Origin: Geothrix paludis
GTDB lineage: Bacteria > Acidobacteriota > Holophagae > Holophagales > Holophagaceae
Direction of reading: 5' to 3'
NCBI RefSeq assembly: GCF_022808815.1
Contig: NZ_JAKZLC010000002.1
Location: forward strand, 310,001-374,000
Length of the DNA stretch: 64,000 nt
Shown here: positions 25,926 to 34,865 of the stretch, piece after piece
Numbering within the stretch: position 1 is the first letter of the stretch
Layout of the letters: each line of letters opens with the position of its first letter
Position numbers and translations under genes: made by a program
Notes under the pieces: generated by a model
Seen by the model: only the letters and a program-made list of their open reading frames with translations
What the model was told of the DNA's origin: nothing
The model's database searches: none

Positions 25926-27275
25926 TTACAAAGGAGGGAGGCCCAGGGCGCGGCGCTGGTCGAAGCGGGCGGACCAGAGGCCCAGTTCCGCGCGGCGGCG
26001 CTGGCTCTCGGCCTGGCGTTCGGACCGCTCCGCCTGGAGAAGATCGAGGGAGGTGATGAGGCCCTGGTCGAAGGACTCGCGGCTCATGCGCAGGGCCTCC
26101 ACGGTGGCGTCGTGGGCCTTGCGGGCGGCCTCGTCCAGGGCCGCGGCCTTCTCCAGCTCGCGGTCCGCCGTGCTCTGCTCAATGGCGATGGACCGCTCGC
26201 GGTCGATGCGCGCCTGCTTCACCTGCTCGAGCTGGGCCGTGTTCTGGGCGCGCTTGCCGGAGCTGCGCAGCCCGTCGAAGATGGGAAACTTCATGGTGAC
26301 GCTCACCTTCCAGGTGTCGTACGGCTCCTTGAAGAGGTTGTCGCTCTTGCCCGCCTGGTAGCCGTAGCTGGCGCTGAGGTCGAACTTGGGGCGCAGGTCC
26401 GAGGTGATGATCTTCTCGTTGGCCCGGTACATGGCCTCCTGCTGCTTCAGCTGGGCCAGCTCGCTGCGCTCGGTGCCCGCGGGCCGGGCCGAGAGCTCGG
26501 GATGGCCCAGGTCCGCCAGCGTCAGCGGCGTCTTGGGATCCAGGCCCAGCTGCCCGTTCAGCACCTCCAGGGCCCGCTTCACGTTGGCGTCGGCCTGGAG
26601 CGCCTCGGGGATCACGGCCAGCAGCTCACTCTCGGCCCGCAGGCGGTCGAGCTCCGTGGCGGTCTGGGCCTCCAGCTTGGCCTTCACGTCCGACACGAAC
26701 TGCTCGGCGGTCTTGCGGCGGGTCTCCACGACCTCCTGCTCCGCCTGGGCCTCCAGCACCGCCAGGTAGGCCTTGGCCACGCCGTGGAGGGTATCCAGCT
26801 CGGCGGTGGTGAAGCCGTAGCCGGCCTCCTTCTCGCCCATCCTGGCGATGTCGATGGCCGTGCCCAGCTTGCCCCAGTAGAAGAGCGGCTGGGTGAGGTT
26901 GGCCTGGCTGGTGTAGATGCTGCGGGCGCCCACCAGGGATGACGGCGACAGTCCGAACTGGGCGGCGCTGTCCGCGAAGCCGCTGTTGAGGATGGAGACA
27001 TCCCGCGCCCGGGTGAAGTCGCCGATGAGGGTGAGCTGCGGCAGGGCATCGGCGCGGGTGCTGGTGATGAGGCCGCGGCGCTCCTCCACGCGGGCCTTGG
27101 CCGCGCGGAGCATGGGGTTCTCGTTCCGGGCCCGGGCCAAGGCGCCGGCCAGATCCAGGCTCAGGGGAGCGCGGGCCGCGGATTCTGTGGCCGCCGTCGA
27201 AGCCTGGGCTGGAGTCTGAACCGGAGCCGGAGTCGGGGCCGGCGCCTGGAGGGCGGGAGGGGCGAACAAAAGCAT
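25926..27275 (-). CDS. TolC-family outer-membrane efflux protein
   Basis: 449 aa. After a short hydrophobic start and a Pro/Ala/Thr-rich stretch come the two OEP repeats, with typical helix motifs (ARARNENPMLRAAKARVEE, QANLTQPLFYWGKLGTAID, FPIFDGLRSSGKRAQ). It is the exit channel for the adjacent RND pump. I place the start at the ATG 2 bp after the TetR stop codon, with GAGGAACTGATC in front; the reading frame is open much further upstream inside tetR but without a ribosome site. The signal peptide is weak, MLLFAPPALQAP, so the exact N-terminus is less certain than the family. Confidence 0.87.
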   Translation of the reverse strand: MLLFAPPALQAPAPTPAPVQTPAQASTAATESAARAPLSLDLAGALARARNENPMLRAAKARVEERRGLITSTRADALPQLTLIGDFTRARDVSILNSGFADSAAQFGLSPSSLVGARSIYTSQANLTQPLFYWGKLGTAIDIARMGEKEAGYGFTTAELDTLHGVAKAYLAVLEAQAEQEVVETRRKTAEQFVSDVKAKLEAQTATELDRLRAESELLAVIPEALQADANVKRALEVLNGQLGLDPKTPLTLADLGHPELSARPAGTERSELAQLKQQEAMYRANEKIITSDLRPKFDLSASYGYQAGKSDNLFKEPYDTWKVSVTMKFPIFDGLRSSGKRAQNTAQLEQVKQARIDRERSIAIEQSTADRELEKAAALDEAARKAHDATVEALRMSRESFDQGLITSLDLLQAERSERQAESQRRRAELGLWSARFDQRRALGLPPL

Positions 27276-27277
27276 GA

Positions 27278-27967
27278 TCAGTTCCTCGGCTGGGGGAAGG
27301 CTTCGGGGATGCCGAGCCCACGCAGGCTGAAGTCGGTGAAGTGCCGGATGACCTCCTCGAGATCCTCCGGAAAGTTCGGGTCCCCGCGGATGAGCCGGGA
27401 AATGCCCAGGGAGTTGCGGAAATAGAGCATCTGGCCCTGGATGCTCATGCCCATGTTCAGGAGCTCGCCCCAGGAGAGGTCCGGCCGCAGCACCTGGAGG
27501 CACTGCATCAGGTGGTCCACGTGGGGCCGGATCTGCTCCATGAGCAGGGCCGAGGAGGTCGCCCGCGGCGCCTGCATCTCGCGGGCCATGAGCGCCATGG
27601 CCGCCTCGCCCAGGGGATCCTGGGGATCAAGGGGATCGCAGGCCATCAGGTCCTGCATGAAGGCCCGGATGTGGTCCTTGAGCCGCTGGATCGCATCCTT
27701 CCGAGCCCCCGGCCCCTCGAGGGCGGGGGCAGTGGCCAGCTCGGCCACGCGGCAGGCCTTGCGGGCGAAGATGTACCGGAGGGCCTCCAGGTACAGCCCC
27801 TCCTTGCCGCTGAAGTGGTAGGTCACGAGGGCCGAGTTGGCCTTGGCCCGCAGGGCGATCTCGCGGATGCCGGCCCCGTCGAAGCCCTTTTCGGCGAAGG
27901 TCAGGATCGCGGCCTCGATCAGGCGCAGGCGCGTATCAAGAGATGCGTCGGTCGGCTGTGCGTTCAT
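27278..27967 (-). CDS. TetR-family repressor (CecR-like C-terminus)
   Basis: 229 aa. N-terminal HTH: RLRLIEAAILTFAEKGFDGAGIREIALRAKANSALVTYHFSGKEGLY, the usual TetR pattern. The C-terminal part resembles the CecR/DUF1956 group that often controls efflux genes. It heads the tolC-MFP-RND operon with a 2-bp gap. ATG chosen after ACGAGGGGTC; the first ATG upstream adds eight residues. Two TCAA-N4-TTGA dyads just upstream are probable operators. Confidence 0.9.
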   Translation of the reverse strand: MNAQPTDASLDTRLRLIEAAILTFAEKGFDGAGIREIALRAKANSALVTYHFSGKEGLYLEALRYIFARKACRVAELATAPALEGPGARKDAIQRLKDHIRAFMQDLMACDPLDPQDPLGEAAMALMAREMQAPRATSSALLMEQIRPHVDHLMQCLQVLRPDLSWGELLNMGMSIQGQMLYFRNSLGISRLIRGDPNFPEDLEEVIRHFTDFSLRGLGIPEAFPQPRN

Positions 27968-27991
27968 GACCCCTCGTTTCCAATCAACCAA

Positions 27992-28045
27992 TCAAACGGT
28001 TGAACAACAGGTTCCAAGAATTAATCAATCGTTTGAGCCAGTCAA
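27992..28045 (-). promoter_or_regulatory. Operator pair TCAA-N4-TTGA with embedded promoter for the RND operon
   Basis: Dyads TCAAACGGTTGA (27992-28003) and TCAATCGTTTGA (28025-28036) share TCAA-nCGn-TTGA and are 33 bp apart. On the minus strand the second lies exactly between TTGACT (28040-28045) and TTAATT/TAATTC (28018-28024), a 15-16 nt spacer, so a bound TetR protein would block the polymerase. Binding protein inferred from adjacency to tetR at 27278. Confidence 0.55.
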
Positions 28046-28082
28046 GGGGAAAAATCGCCCTGGAGGTGCCTTAATTGATGAC

Positions 28083-28122
28083 TTGACGGTCGTAATTAAA
28101 ATTCTAGATTCGGAATCTGGAA
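28083..28122 (+). promoter_or_regulatory. Promoter and 21-bp operator-like palindrome of the tetR-tolC-emrAB operon
   Basis: TTGACG (28083-28088) and TAGATT (28105-28110) are 16 nt apart. A palindrome, TTC-t-AGATTC-G-GAATCT-g-GAA (28102-28122, one mismatched pair), overlaps the -10 hexamer. It differs from the TCAA-N4-TTGA sites of the divergent operon, which suggests separate control by the two TetR proteins. Confidence 0.5.
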
Positions 28123-28141
28123 TGCGGATTCGGAGGCTCCG

Positions 28142-28753
28142 GTGCTGGATCGGAAGGGCCTTGAACGGCAGCAGAGACGGGATCTCCTCCTCGAGGCCGC
28201 GGGCCGGGTGTTCGGCCGGAAGCCCTTCGACGAGGCCACGATGCAGGAGATCGCCGCGGAGGCCCAGATCGGCATGCAGGGGCTCTACGAGCACTTCGCG
28301 TCCAAGCAGGACCTCTACGAGCAGGTGATGATCCACCGGGCCGAGGCCTTCTCCGCCCGGGCCGAGGAGGTCCTCCGGACCCCCCGGCCACCCCTGGAGC
28401 AGCTTCGGTCCATGTTCCAGGCCTACGCGGATCACTTCCGGGGGCGGCTCATCTGGCTGCCGATGTTCATCCTCGAGCGGGTGCACTACGACTGGGGCTT
28501 CGAGTCCCGGTTCCTGCCCCGCCTCCGGGAGATCTACGAGGCCGAGCGGGCGCGGCTGAAGGGCATCCTCCACCGGGCGGTGGAGGCCGGGGACCTCCAG
28601 GACCTGGATCCCGACTTCCTCATCCAGCTCTGCTTCGGCGTACTGGAGGCCTCCCTGCACCGGAGCCACCGGACGGGAAAGGAAGAGGACCCCGGTGCCT
28701 GCGTGGAGCGTGCCATGGCCTGCCTGCTGCGCGGCGCGGGAGTCCGGCCATGA
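28142..28753 (+). CDS. TetR-family repressor
   Basis: 203 aa. HTH region RRDLLLEAAGRVFGRKPFDEATMQEIAAEAQIGMQGLYEHFASKQDLYEQV is standard. The C-terminal ligand domain contains HYDWGFESRFLPRLREIYE. Start is GTG with CGGAGG 6 nt before it. Its stop overlaps the ATG of the tolC gene (ATGA), so it leads the tolC-emrA-emrB operon. Palindrome at 28102-28122 is its likely operator. Confidence 0.9.
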   Translation: MLDRKGLERQQRRDLLLEAAGRVFGRKPFDEATMQEIAAEAQIGMQGLYEHFASKQDLYEQVMIHRAEAFSARAEEVLRTPRPPLEQLRSMFQAYADHFRGRLIWLPMFILERVHYDWGFESRFLPRLREIYEAERARLKGILHRAVEAGDLQDLDPDFLIQLCFGVLEASLHRSHRTGKEEDPGACVERAMACLLRGAGVRP

Positions 28754-30093
28754 GACCGGCGGCCATGCTCCTGGCCTGCGTGTCACTGGCCTGCACCCTG
28801 CGGAGCGGGGAGCCGCTCAGCCTCGCCCGGGCCCTGCGCCTGGCCGGCGAGCAGTCCCAATCGGCCGAGGCGGCCCGCTCCAGCCTGGCCGGGGCCCGGG
28901 AGGAGACGGCCCAGGTGCAGGGCCTCTACTGGCCCGAGATCCAGATCCAGGGCGGCTACTGGACCACGGACCACCGGCCAGAGCTGCTGAGCCAGCCCAT
29001 GCGGATCGGCCCCCTCACGGTGCCCGCCCAGGTCTTCCCCACCTCAGACAGCCAGGCTTGGCGCTACAAGGCTTCGGTCCAGTACCTGCTGTGGGATTTC
29101 GGTCGGCGGAGCGGGGCCCTCTCGGCCTCCCGGGCCCGGGAGGAGGCCGTCGCGGGCTCCGGGGATGCCGACCTCCTCAAGGCGCAGAGCGAGGTGGCCG
29201 CCCGCTACTTCACGCTCCTGAACCTGAAGGCCCAGAAGCGCGTCCTGGTCCAGCGACGGGAGGCCCTGGAGACCCACCTGGGCCACGCCCGGGCCCTCTT
29301 CGAGCAAGGCGTCGTGGCGCGCAACGACCTCCTGCGCACGGAGGTGGCCCTGCGGGCGGTGGGGGACGCGGAGCACGCCCTCGACCAGGCCTACACCTCA
29401 GCCCTGGAGGGCCTGAACGTGGCCATGGGCCTGCCCCCCGGCGCCGCCCAGGAGTTGCCGGAGGCCCTGGCCGGCCCACCCGCCCTGCCCTGGGACGAGG
29501 CGCATTGCCGGATCATGGCGCGGGAGGCGAACCCGACCGTGCGCGCCGCCCGCGCCAAGGCCCAGGCCCTGTCGGACCAGGCGGCGTATCGGCGGAAGGA
29601 CTTCCTGCCCACGCTGGCCGCCGAGGCCAGCCACAGCTATGGCCAGAATTCCTTCCTGACCCACGAGCATGAGACGAGCCTGTTCGTGGGCCTCTCCTGG
29701 AAGCTCTTCGACGGAGGCGTCCGCGCCGCGCGGGTGCGCCAGGCGGAGGCGGAGACCGGCCGGGCCCGCCGGGACCTGCAGGAGGCGGAGCGCCAGGCCG
29801 AGACCACCGCCGCGGCGGCCCTGCGGGCCTTCCGCCAGTCCCTGCGGGAGGTGGACACCGCGCGCCTGAACGTGGTCGCCGCCGAGGAGAACCTCCGCAT
29901 GGCGGGCGATCAGTACCAGGAGGGGCTGGTGCGCAACACGGACGTGCTGGACGCGGAATCGGTGCTGGCGGAGAGCCGCAGCGCCCTGGAGGACCGGCGC
30001 TACCGGGCCTATGCCCAGCAGGCTGGCCTGCTCGCGGCGCTGGGCGAGGACCTGCCGGCCTTCTTCGAGGCGAACACGTCCCGGGAGCGATGA
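28750..30093 (+). CDS. TolC-family outer-membrane efflux protein
   Basis: 447 aa. Signal peptide MLLACVSLACTLRSG may be of lipoprotein type (Cys after LLA). OEP repeats are clear: LARALRLAGEQSQSAEAARSSLAG, YLLWDFGRRSGALSASRA and KLFDGGVRAARVRQAEAETG. It is encoded directly between tetR (4-bp overlap) and emrA (1-bp gap), so it should serve the EmrAB-type pump that follows. This full three-component arrangement in one operon is common outside Enterobacteria. Confidence 0.9.
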   Translation: MRPAAMLLACVSLACTLRSGEPLSLARALRLAGEQSQSAEAARSSLAGAREETAQVQGLYWPEIQIQGGYWTTDHRPELLSQPMRIGPLTVPAQVFPTSDSQAWRYKASVQYLLWDFGRRSGALSASRAREEAVAGSGDADLLKAQSEVAARYFTLLNLKAQKRVLVQRREALETHLGHARALFEQGVVARNDLLRTEVALRAVGDAEHALDQAYTSALEGLNVAMGLPPGAAQELPEALAGPPALPWDEAHCRIMAREANPTVRAARAKAQALSDQAAYRRKDFLPTLAAEASHSYGQNSFLTHEHETSLFVGLSWKLFDGGVRAARVRQAEAETGRARRDLQEAERQAETTAAAALRAFRQSLREVDTARLNVVAAEENLRMAGDQYQEGLVRNTDVLDAESVLAESRSALEDRRYRAYAQQAGLLAALGEDLPAFFEANTSRER

Positions 30094-30094
30094 G

Positions 30095-31093
30095 ATGGAT
30101 GCGAAGACGAAGAAGTGGGTCTCACTGGCGATCATCCTCGCCCTGGCCGCCGTGGGCACCGTCTGGGCCCTGGTGCGGTGGCGCCACGGCCAGGTGTTCG
30201 TGGCCACGGACAATGCCTACGTGAAGGGCCATGTGGTGGCGGTATCGAGCCACATCCCCGGGCCGCTGCTCCAGGTGGCGGTCCAGGAGAACCAGGTGGT
30301 CCGGATGGGGCAGACGCTAGCCACTCTGGATCCCCGGGACTACGACGCCGGCGTGGCCCGGGCCGAGGCCTCCCTCGCGGAGGCCCGGAGCGCCCTCGCC
30401 CTGAACGAGGCCCAGATCGCCCAGGCCCGGGCCCAGGTCCAGGCCGCCGAGAGCCAGCGGACCCTGGCGGGCCTCGAGAAGCGGCGCATGGATGCCCTCC
30501 TCGCCCGGCAGTCCATCCCCCGCCAGAAGCACGACCAGGCCTGCACCGCCGAGGAGGTGGCCACGGCCCAGGTGGCGGCGGCCCGGAAGCAGGTGGCCGC
30601 CGCCCAGGGCCTGCTGGGCGTGAGCCGGAGCAAGGTTCAGGTGGCCCAGGCGACCCTGGACCAGGCCCGGCTCCAGCGCTCCTACTGCGCGATCGCCGCC
30701 CCCTGCGACGGCACCGTGAGCCGCAAGCTGGCGGAGCCGGGCATGGTGGTGGCCGCGGGCCAGCCCCTGCTGGCGGTGGTGCCCCTCGGCCAGGAGGACC
30801 TCTGGGTGGAGGCCAACTTCAAGGAGACCCAGCTCCGGCGCGTGCGGCCCGGCCAGCGCGTGCGGATGAGGACGGACCTCGACGGCCGGATGTTCACGGG
30901 CACCGTGGAGAGCCTCTCGGCCGGCACCGGCGCGGCCTTCAGCCTGCTGCCGGCGGAGAACGCCACGGGTAACTGGGTGAAGGTCGTCCAGCGCCTCCCC
31001 GTGAAGATCGCCCTCGACCCCGGCGCCGACCCCGAGCGCAGGCTGCGCCTGGGGTTGAGCGTGGAGGCCGAGATCGACACCCGGAGCCGCTGA
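30095..31093 (+). CDS. emrA: EmrA-type HlyD-family adaptor
   Basis: 332 aa. A single N-terminal TM (VSLAIILALAAVGTVWALV) is followed by the EmrA/HlyD signature FVATDNAYVKGHVVAVSSHIPG, a long coiled-coil hairpin, the second half-motif IAAPCDGTVSRKLAEPGMVV and the beta-barrel LWVEANFKETQL, which is typical of EmrA. It connects the DHA2 transporter with the outer-membrane channel in the periplasm. Start is the ATG one base after the tolC stop. Confidence 0.9.
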   Translation: MDAKTKKWVSLAIILALAAVGTVWALVRWRHGQVFVATDNAYVKGHVVAVSSHIPGPLLQVAVQENQVVRMGQTLATLDPRDYDAGVARAEASLAEARSALALNEAQIAQARAQVQAAESQRTLAGLEKRRMDALLARQSIPRQKHDQACTAEEVATAQVAAARKQVAAAQGLLGVSRSKVQVAQATLDQARLQRSYCAIAAPCDGTVSRKLAEPGMVVAAGQPLLAVVPLGQEDLWVEANFKETQLRRVRPGQRVRMRTDLDGRMFTGTVESLSAGTGAAFSLLPAENATGNWVKVVQRLPVKIALDPGADPERRLRLGLSVEAEIDTRSR

Positions 31094-31100
31094 GACCGCC

Positions 31101-32651
31101 ATGGACGCGCCGCGGGAAACCGCCCACAAGTGGATCGTCGCCCTGACGACCATGCTGGGGACCTTCATGGAGGTGCTGGACACCTCCGTGGCCAACGTGG
31201 CCCTGCCGCACATGAAGGGCACCTTCGCCGCAGGCACGGACGAGATCACCTGGGTCATCACCAGCTACCTCGTGGCCAACGCCATCATCCTGCCCATCAC
31301 GGGCTGGCTGGGCGCCGCCTTCGGCCGCAAGCGCCTCTACCTGCTCTGCCTGGCGATCTTCACGCTGGCGAGCTTCGGGGCCGGCGCGGCGCCCAGCCTG
31401 ACGTGGCTGATCCTCATGCGTGTGGTCCAAGGGCTCGCGGGAGGCGCCATGGTGCCCATGTCCCAGGCCATCACGCTGGAGGCCTTCCCCCAGGAAGAGC
31501 ACGGCATGGCCTCGGCGATCTTCGGCATCGGCGTGATCTTCGGCCCCATCCTCGGGCCCCTGGTGGGCGGCTGGATCACGGACAACTGGACCTGGCCCTG
31601 GATCTTCTGGATCAACATCCCCGTGGGCGTCGTGGCGTACTACCTGGCCTTCACCTTCGTGGAGGACCCGGACTACCTCCGGCGGCCCGAAGGCGCGGTG
31701 GACTACTGGAGCCTGATCTTCGTGGCCGTGGGACTTGGCTGCCTGGAGCTCTTCCTCAGCCGCGGCGAGCGCCTGGACTGGTTCGCGTCGAACGCCATGA
31801 AGGTCTGCGCGGGCCTCGCCGCCCTGGGGATCACGCTCTTCATCTGGCGCTCCCTCACCGCGGAGAATCCGCTGGTGGACCTGCGCATGTTCCGGCTGCC
31901 GGAGTTCGCGGGCGGCATGGCCATCATCTTCATCATCAGCGTCGGCCTCTACGCGGCGTTCATCCTGCTGCCGCTGTTCGTCCAGAACCTGCTGGGGTTC
32001 ACCCCCACCTGGGCGGGCCTCATCTTGAGCCCGGGCGGCGTCGCGTCCGTGGTGGCCATGATCGCGGTGGGCCTGGCCATGGGGAAGGTGGACGTACGCC
32101 TCATCGTCGCCGCCGGGGCCGCCTCCATGGCCTACTCAGCCTGGCTCCTCACGCACGTGAACCTCCAGACGGGCATGGCCTACCTGGTCACCGCCTGGAT
32201 CTTCCATGGCCTGGGGCTGGGCTTCGTGTTCGTCCCCATCGCCACGGCCGCGGTCCAGCGCATCCCGCCCGCGCTCGTGGGCACGGCCTCGGGCATGTTC
32301 AATCTCATGCGGAACGAGGGCGGCAGCGTCGGGATCGCCCTCGCCAGCACGCTCCTGGCCCAGCGCGCCCAGTTCCACCACGCGCGGCTCGCCGAGCACA
32401 TCACCCCGTTCAACGGGACGCTCCAGGCCAGCTACGTGAGCCTCAACCAGGGGCTCTTCCCCCGGGCGGGCCTGGATCCCGTGTCCGTGCGGAGCCTCAG
32501 CCAGGGCATCATCGGCGCCGAGGTGACGCGCCAGTCCTTCCTCATGAGCTTCGTGGACGTCTTCGGCTTTCTCGTCGTGGTCTTCCTCCTGGCCCTTCCC
32601 TTCGTCCTGACCCTCCGCAATCCCCAAGGAGGCGGCCTCTCCCTGCACTGA
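31101..32651 (+). CDS. emrB: EmrB-type DHA2-family MFS drug transporter (14 TM)
   Basis: 516 aa. DHA2 motifs: VLDTSVANVALPHMKGTF at the first TM, WVITSYLVANAIILPITGWLG with the MFS motif A-like loop FGRKRLYLLC, and motif C GIGVIFGPILGPLVGGWI. About 14 hydrophobic segments are visible, and the central pair fits the DHA2 topology. Proton-driven export of hydrophobic compounds with emrA and tolC is expected. 7 bp after emrA. Substrate unknown. Confidence 0.93.
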   Translation: MDAPRETAHKWIVALTTMLGTFMEVLDTSVANVALPHMKGTFAAGTDEITWVITSYLVANAIILPITGWLGAAFGRKRLYLLCLAIFTLASFGAGAAPSLTWLILMRVVQGLAGGAMVPMSQAITLEAFPQEEHGMASAIFGIGVIFGPILGPLVGGWITDNWTWPWIFWINIPVGVVAYYLAFTFVEDPDYLRRPEGAVDYWSLIFVAVGLGCLELFLSRGERLDWFASNAMKVCAGLAALGITLFIWRSLTAENPLVDLRMFRLPEFAGGMAIIFIISVGLYAAFILLPLFVQNLLGFTPTWAGLILSPGGVASVVAMIAVGLAMGKVDVRLIVAAGAASMAYSAWLLTHVNLQTGMAYLVTAWIFHGLGLGFVFVPIATAAVQRIPPALVGTASGMFNLMRNEGGSVGIALASTLLAQRAQFHHARLAEHITPFNGTLQASYVSLNQGLFPRAGLDPVSVRSLSQGIIGAEVTRQSFLMSFVDVFGFLVVVFLLALPFVLTLRNPQGGGLSLH

Positions 32652-32688
32652 GGCCGGTCCTCCACTTCTCTTCGAAAGGAGCCCCACC

Positions 32689-33108
32689 ATGACCATCCGG
32701 AGCCGGACCGCGCGGCTGGACGATGCCTCGGGAGAACTCGCCCTCTCGCTGGCCAAACTCGAGCTCGAGGCGGCCCACGGGGCCCCCGACCCCGACGAGC
32801 AGATCGACTTCGTCCGGGATCTCTCCCGAGTCGCCGTGGAAAAGCGGATCCGCCCCTGGCGCCTGCGGGCCATCCAGGCCACGATCCTCGGCCTGGCCTG
32901 CCTGGCCGGGACCACCGGCCTTCCCACCCTCTGGCCCGAAGCGCCGAGGGGAGCCGCGCCCATCCTGCTGGGCCTGGCGGTCCTCTTCCTGCTTCTGGCC
33001 GGGATGGGGCTGACCGTCTACCTGCGGCTCTACCAGCGTGAACACCAGTGGCTGAGCCAGAAGGAGGCAGCCATCCGGGCCGGCCGGACCATCCTGGACG
33101 AAGGCTGA
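32689..33108 (+). CDS. Small two-TM membrane protein of unknown function
   Basis: 139 aa. An N-terminal charged, probably cytosolic part (about 60 residues) is followed by two hydrophobic helices (IQATILGLACLAGTTGL and ILLGLAVLFLLLAGMGLTVYL) and a short charged tail. Not recognised. GAAAGGAG lies 7 nt before the ATG. Located 37 bp downstream of emrB and possibly co-transcribed; no functional link can be shown. Confidence 0.6.
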   Translation: MTIRSRTARLDDASGELALSLAKLELEAAHGAPDPDEQIDFVRDLSRVAVEKRIRPWRLRAIQATILGLACLAGTTGLPTLWPEAPRGAAPILLGLAVLFLLLAGMGLTVYLRLYQREHQWLSQKEAAIRAGRTILDEG

Positions 33109-33203
33109 AGGCCATCGGAGCAACCCGCGCAGGTTGTGACCCATGCACCGAATTCCGCCCGGGGGCCGGGAAATCGTGATAGGAAGAAAGACGAGGTACG
33201 CCC

Positions 33204-33548
33204 ATGCTCTTCCTGGTCTTCTATTTCATCCTGTTCGCCATCCTCCTCTTCCAGGGCACCCATGTGGCCGGCGAGGTGAAGAACCCCCTCGGCACTGTGC
33301 CCGAAGAAGTGGGTCAAACCCCCGTGGCCTCCGCCCGGTGGGGCATCCTGCTCATCGGACTGGGCCTCCTGGGCACGCTGGTCGGCCTGGCGAGCTTCAG
33401 CTGGACCGGCCTGGCGGCCCTCCTCCAGCCCCTGTTCTACCTGGGCCTCGGCGTCCTGATCCTGTTCGCCTTCTGGGTGGTCTTCCTGGGCCGCAAGGCC
33501 GAGTTCATCGGCAAGCCCACGGTCATGGACGAACACGGGCACCACTGA
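33204..33548 (+). CDS. Small membrane protein of unknown function (3 TM)
   Basis: 114 aa. Hydrophobic segments at residues 1-18 (LFLVFYFILFAILLFQG), about 50-70 (ILLIGLGLLGTLVGLASF) and 75-100 (LFYLGLGVLILFAFWVVFLG), with a polar loop between. Ends in a His-rich tail (DEHGHH). No family recognised. Monocistronic-looking, followed by a hairpin shared with the convergent cold-shock gene. Confidence 0.55.
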   Translation: MLFLVFYFILFAILLFQGTHVAGEVKNPLGTVPEEVGQTPVASARWGILLIGLGLLGTLVGLASFSWTGLAALLQPLFYLGLGVLILFAFWVVFLGRKAEFIGKPTVMDEHGHH

Positions 33549-33579
33549 GCCGCGCCGCCGGCTTGGAACCTGAATGAGA

Positions 33580-33604
33580 AAAGGCGGCCCGAGGGGCCGC
33601 CTTT
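33580..33604. terminator. Bidirectional intrinsic terminator
   Basis: Perfect 11-bp stem AAAGGCGGCCC / GGGCCGCCTTT with a 3-nt loop between the convergent gene ends at 33548 and 33625. T-rich flank on the minus-strand side (TTTTCTCATT) makes it a good terminator for the cold-shock gene; the plus-strand tail is weaker. Confidence 0.8.
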
Positions 33605-33624
33605 CCTGTTGAACGGTAAAAGAA

Positions 33625-33828
33625 CTAGAGCTTCTGGACGTTGGTCGCCTGGGGGCCCTTCTGGCCCTGGGCGACTTCGAAGCTGACGCGCTGATTTTCG
33701 TCCAGCGTGCGGAAGCCGCCACCCTGGATGGCGGTGTGGTGGACGAAGAGATCAGCGCCGCCCTCATCGGGGGTGATGAAGCCGAAGCCCTTCTCGGCGT
33801 TGAACCACTTGACGGTGCCTTGAGCCAT
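33625..33828 (-). CDS. Cold-shock-domain protein (CspA family)
   Basis: 67 aa single-domain cold-shock protein: [20 protein letters not shown] with RNP1 (KGFGFI) and RNP2 (LFVHHTAI). It binds single-stranded RNA/DNA and acts as an RNA chaperone. AGGAAA lies 8 nt before the ATG. The 188-bp region up to the next gene probably contains a long 5' leader as is common for csp genes; I see no defined cold box there. Confidence 0.95.
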   Translation of the reverse strand: MAQGTVKWFNAEKGFGFITPDEGGADLFVHHTAIQGGGFRTLDENQRVSFEVAQGQKGPQATNVQKL

Positions 33829-34016
33829 AACTGTTTCCTGCAGAACGTCTGGTGATGATGTAGCGATGACTTTCCCCAGACAAGGCCGTCATTGCGTTGA
33901 TGTGAATTCCGCCCCTGGCGGGTCACGCAAAACAGCATGACAGGATTGCCGCCGTCCACCGCTTTTTTCTGCGGCTGGTCTTTTCGGGCACCGCCCCGGG
34001 GAGCGCCCCTCGGCGC

Positions 34017-34808
34017 TCAGAAGCGGATCACCAGGCCCAGACCCGTGATCCGTCGGTCAGCCCGTAGGTCCAGGTCCCCCTCTACGGACCCGCGGGGGAT
34101 ATGAGCGCGGCCATCCTCGAAGAACACCCGCAGCCCTAACTTCGGATAGAGGTAGGCCCGGGCGTCCACGCCGTACCGGAAGGAAGTGGCCCCCCGGTAG
34201 GTGATGTACCGGGCGAAGACCCGGGACTCCAGAAGGCCGTCGACGCCTGAAGACCAGCCCGTGAGACCCACCTGGGGGACGATCCAGCTGGAGTGTTCCG
34301 ACTGGCTTCGGGGGGTCGATGTGAGGGTGAGGGCCTGGAGATCCACCCGGAAGACCTGCGCGCCGAGGTCGAAGCCCAGCCACGCATCGGGGCGCCGCAC
34401 GAACTTGTAGGTCCAGAGGCCCTCCAGGACCTCGACCTTCGCCTGCGTCTGGAGCGGGGTGCCCGCCGCGTAGTACCTCCCGTCGATGAGGATGGCGCGG
34501 GGCAGCACCCGATCGCCCCGGTAGCGCGCGGAATCATAGGTGAGTTGGAAGCCGTGGCCCTCGCCCTGGTATTCCAGGAGCGCGCCGAAGGGGGTGCCGT
34601 CCCTCCCCAGCCCGAGATCCGAATCCGTGTCCACCAGGGAGGCCTTCCCGTCGCGGATTCCATCGAGGCTCGCGGACAGCGAGGGCTGCACCCGCTGGAA
34701 TCCCAAGGTCCAGCCCGTCAGAGGCGCGCCGGCCCCGCCATCGGCGCGGCCCAGCTGGGCGAAGACCGGAACGCCCAGGAGAAAGAGCAGGATTGGAGCC
34801 AGGCGCAT
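34017..34808 (-). CDS. Putative outer-membrane beta-barrel protein
   Basis: 263 aa. Signal peptide MRLAPILLFLLGVPVFAQ, then alternating amphipathic strands with many Tyr/Phe/Leu residues and a C-terminal strand ending ITGLGLVIRF, a terminal Phe typical of barrel proteins inserted by BamA. No named family recognised. ATG chosen after GGAGGGTCC; the first in-frame ATG is five codons earlier. Stands alone between the csp gene and the E1 fusion gene. Confidence 0.6.
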   Translation of the reverse strand: MRLAPILLFLLGVPVFAQLGRADGGAGAPLTGWTLGFQRVQPSLSASLDGIRDGKASLVDTDSDLGLGRDGTPFGALLEYQGEGHGFQLTYDSARYRGDRVLPRAILIDGRYYAAGTPLQTQAKVEVLEGLWTYKFVRRPDAWLGFDLGAQVFRVDLQALTLTSTPRSQSEHSSWIVPQVGLTGWSSGVDGLLESRVFARYITYRGATSFRYGVDARAYLYPKLGLRVFFEDGRAHIPRGSVEGDLDLRADRRITGLGLVIRF

Positions 34809-34865
34809 GGACCCTCCGGTCATGGCCCATCCTACCGGTCTCTCGCGGAGATTTCCTTCCCCGAT

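Noticed and set aside
21831-26942. Very long reading frame (about 1700 codons) antisense to the RND, adaptor and TolC genes
   Set aside because: Low-complexity Gly/His/Ala/Leu translation, typical of the mirror frame of GC-rich genes; no ribosome site and no recognised domain.
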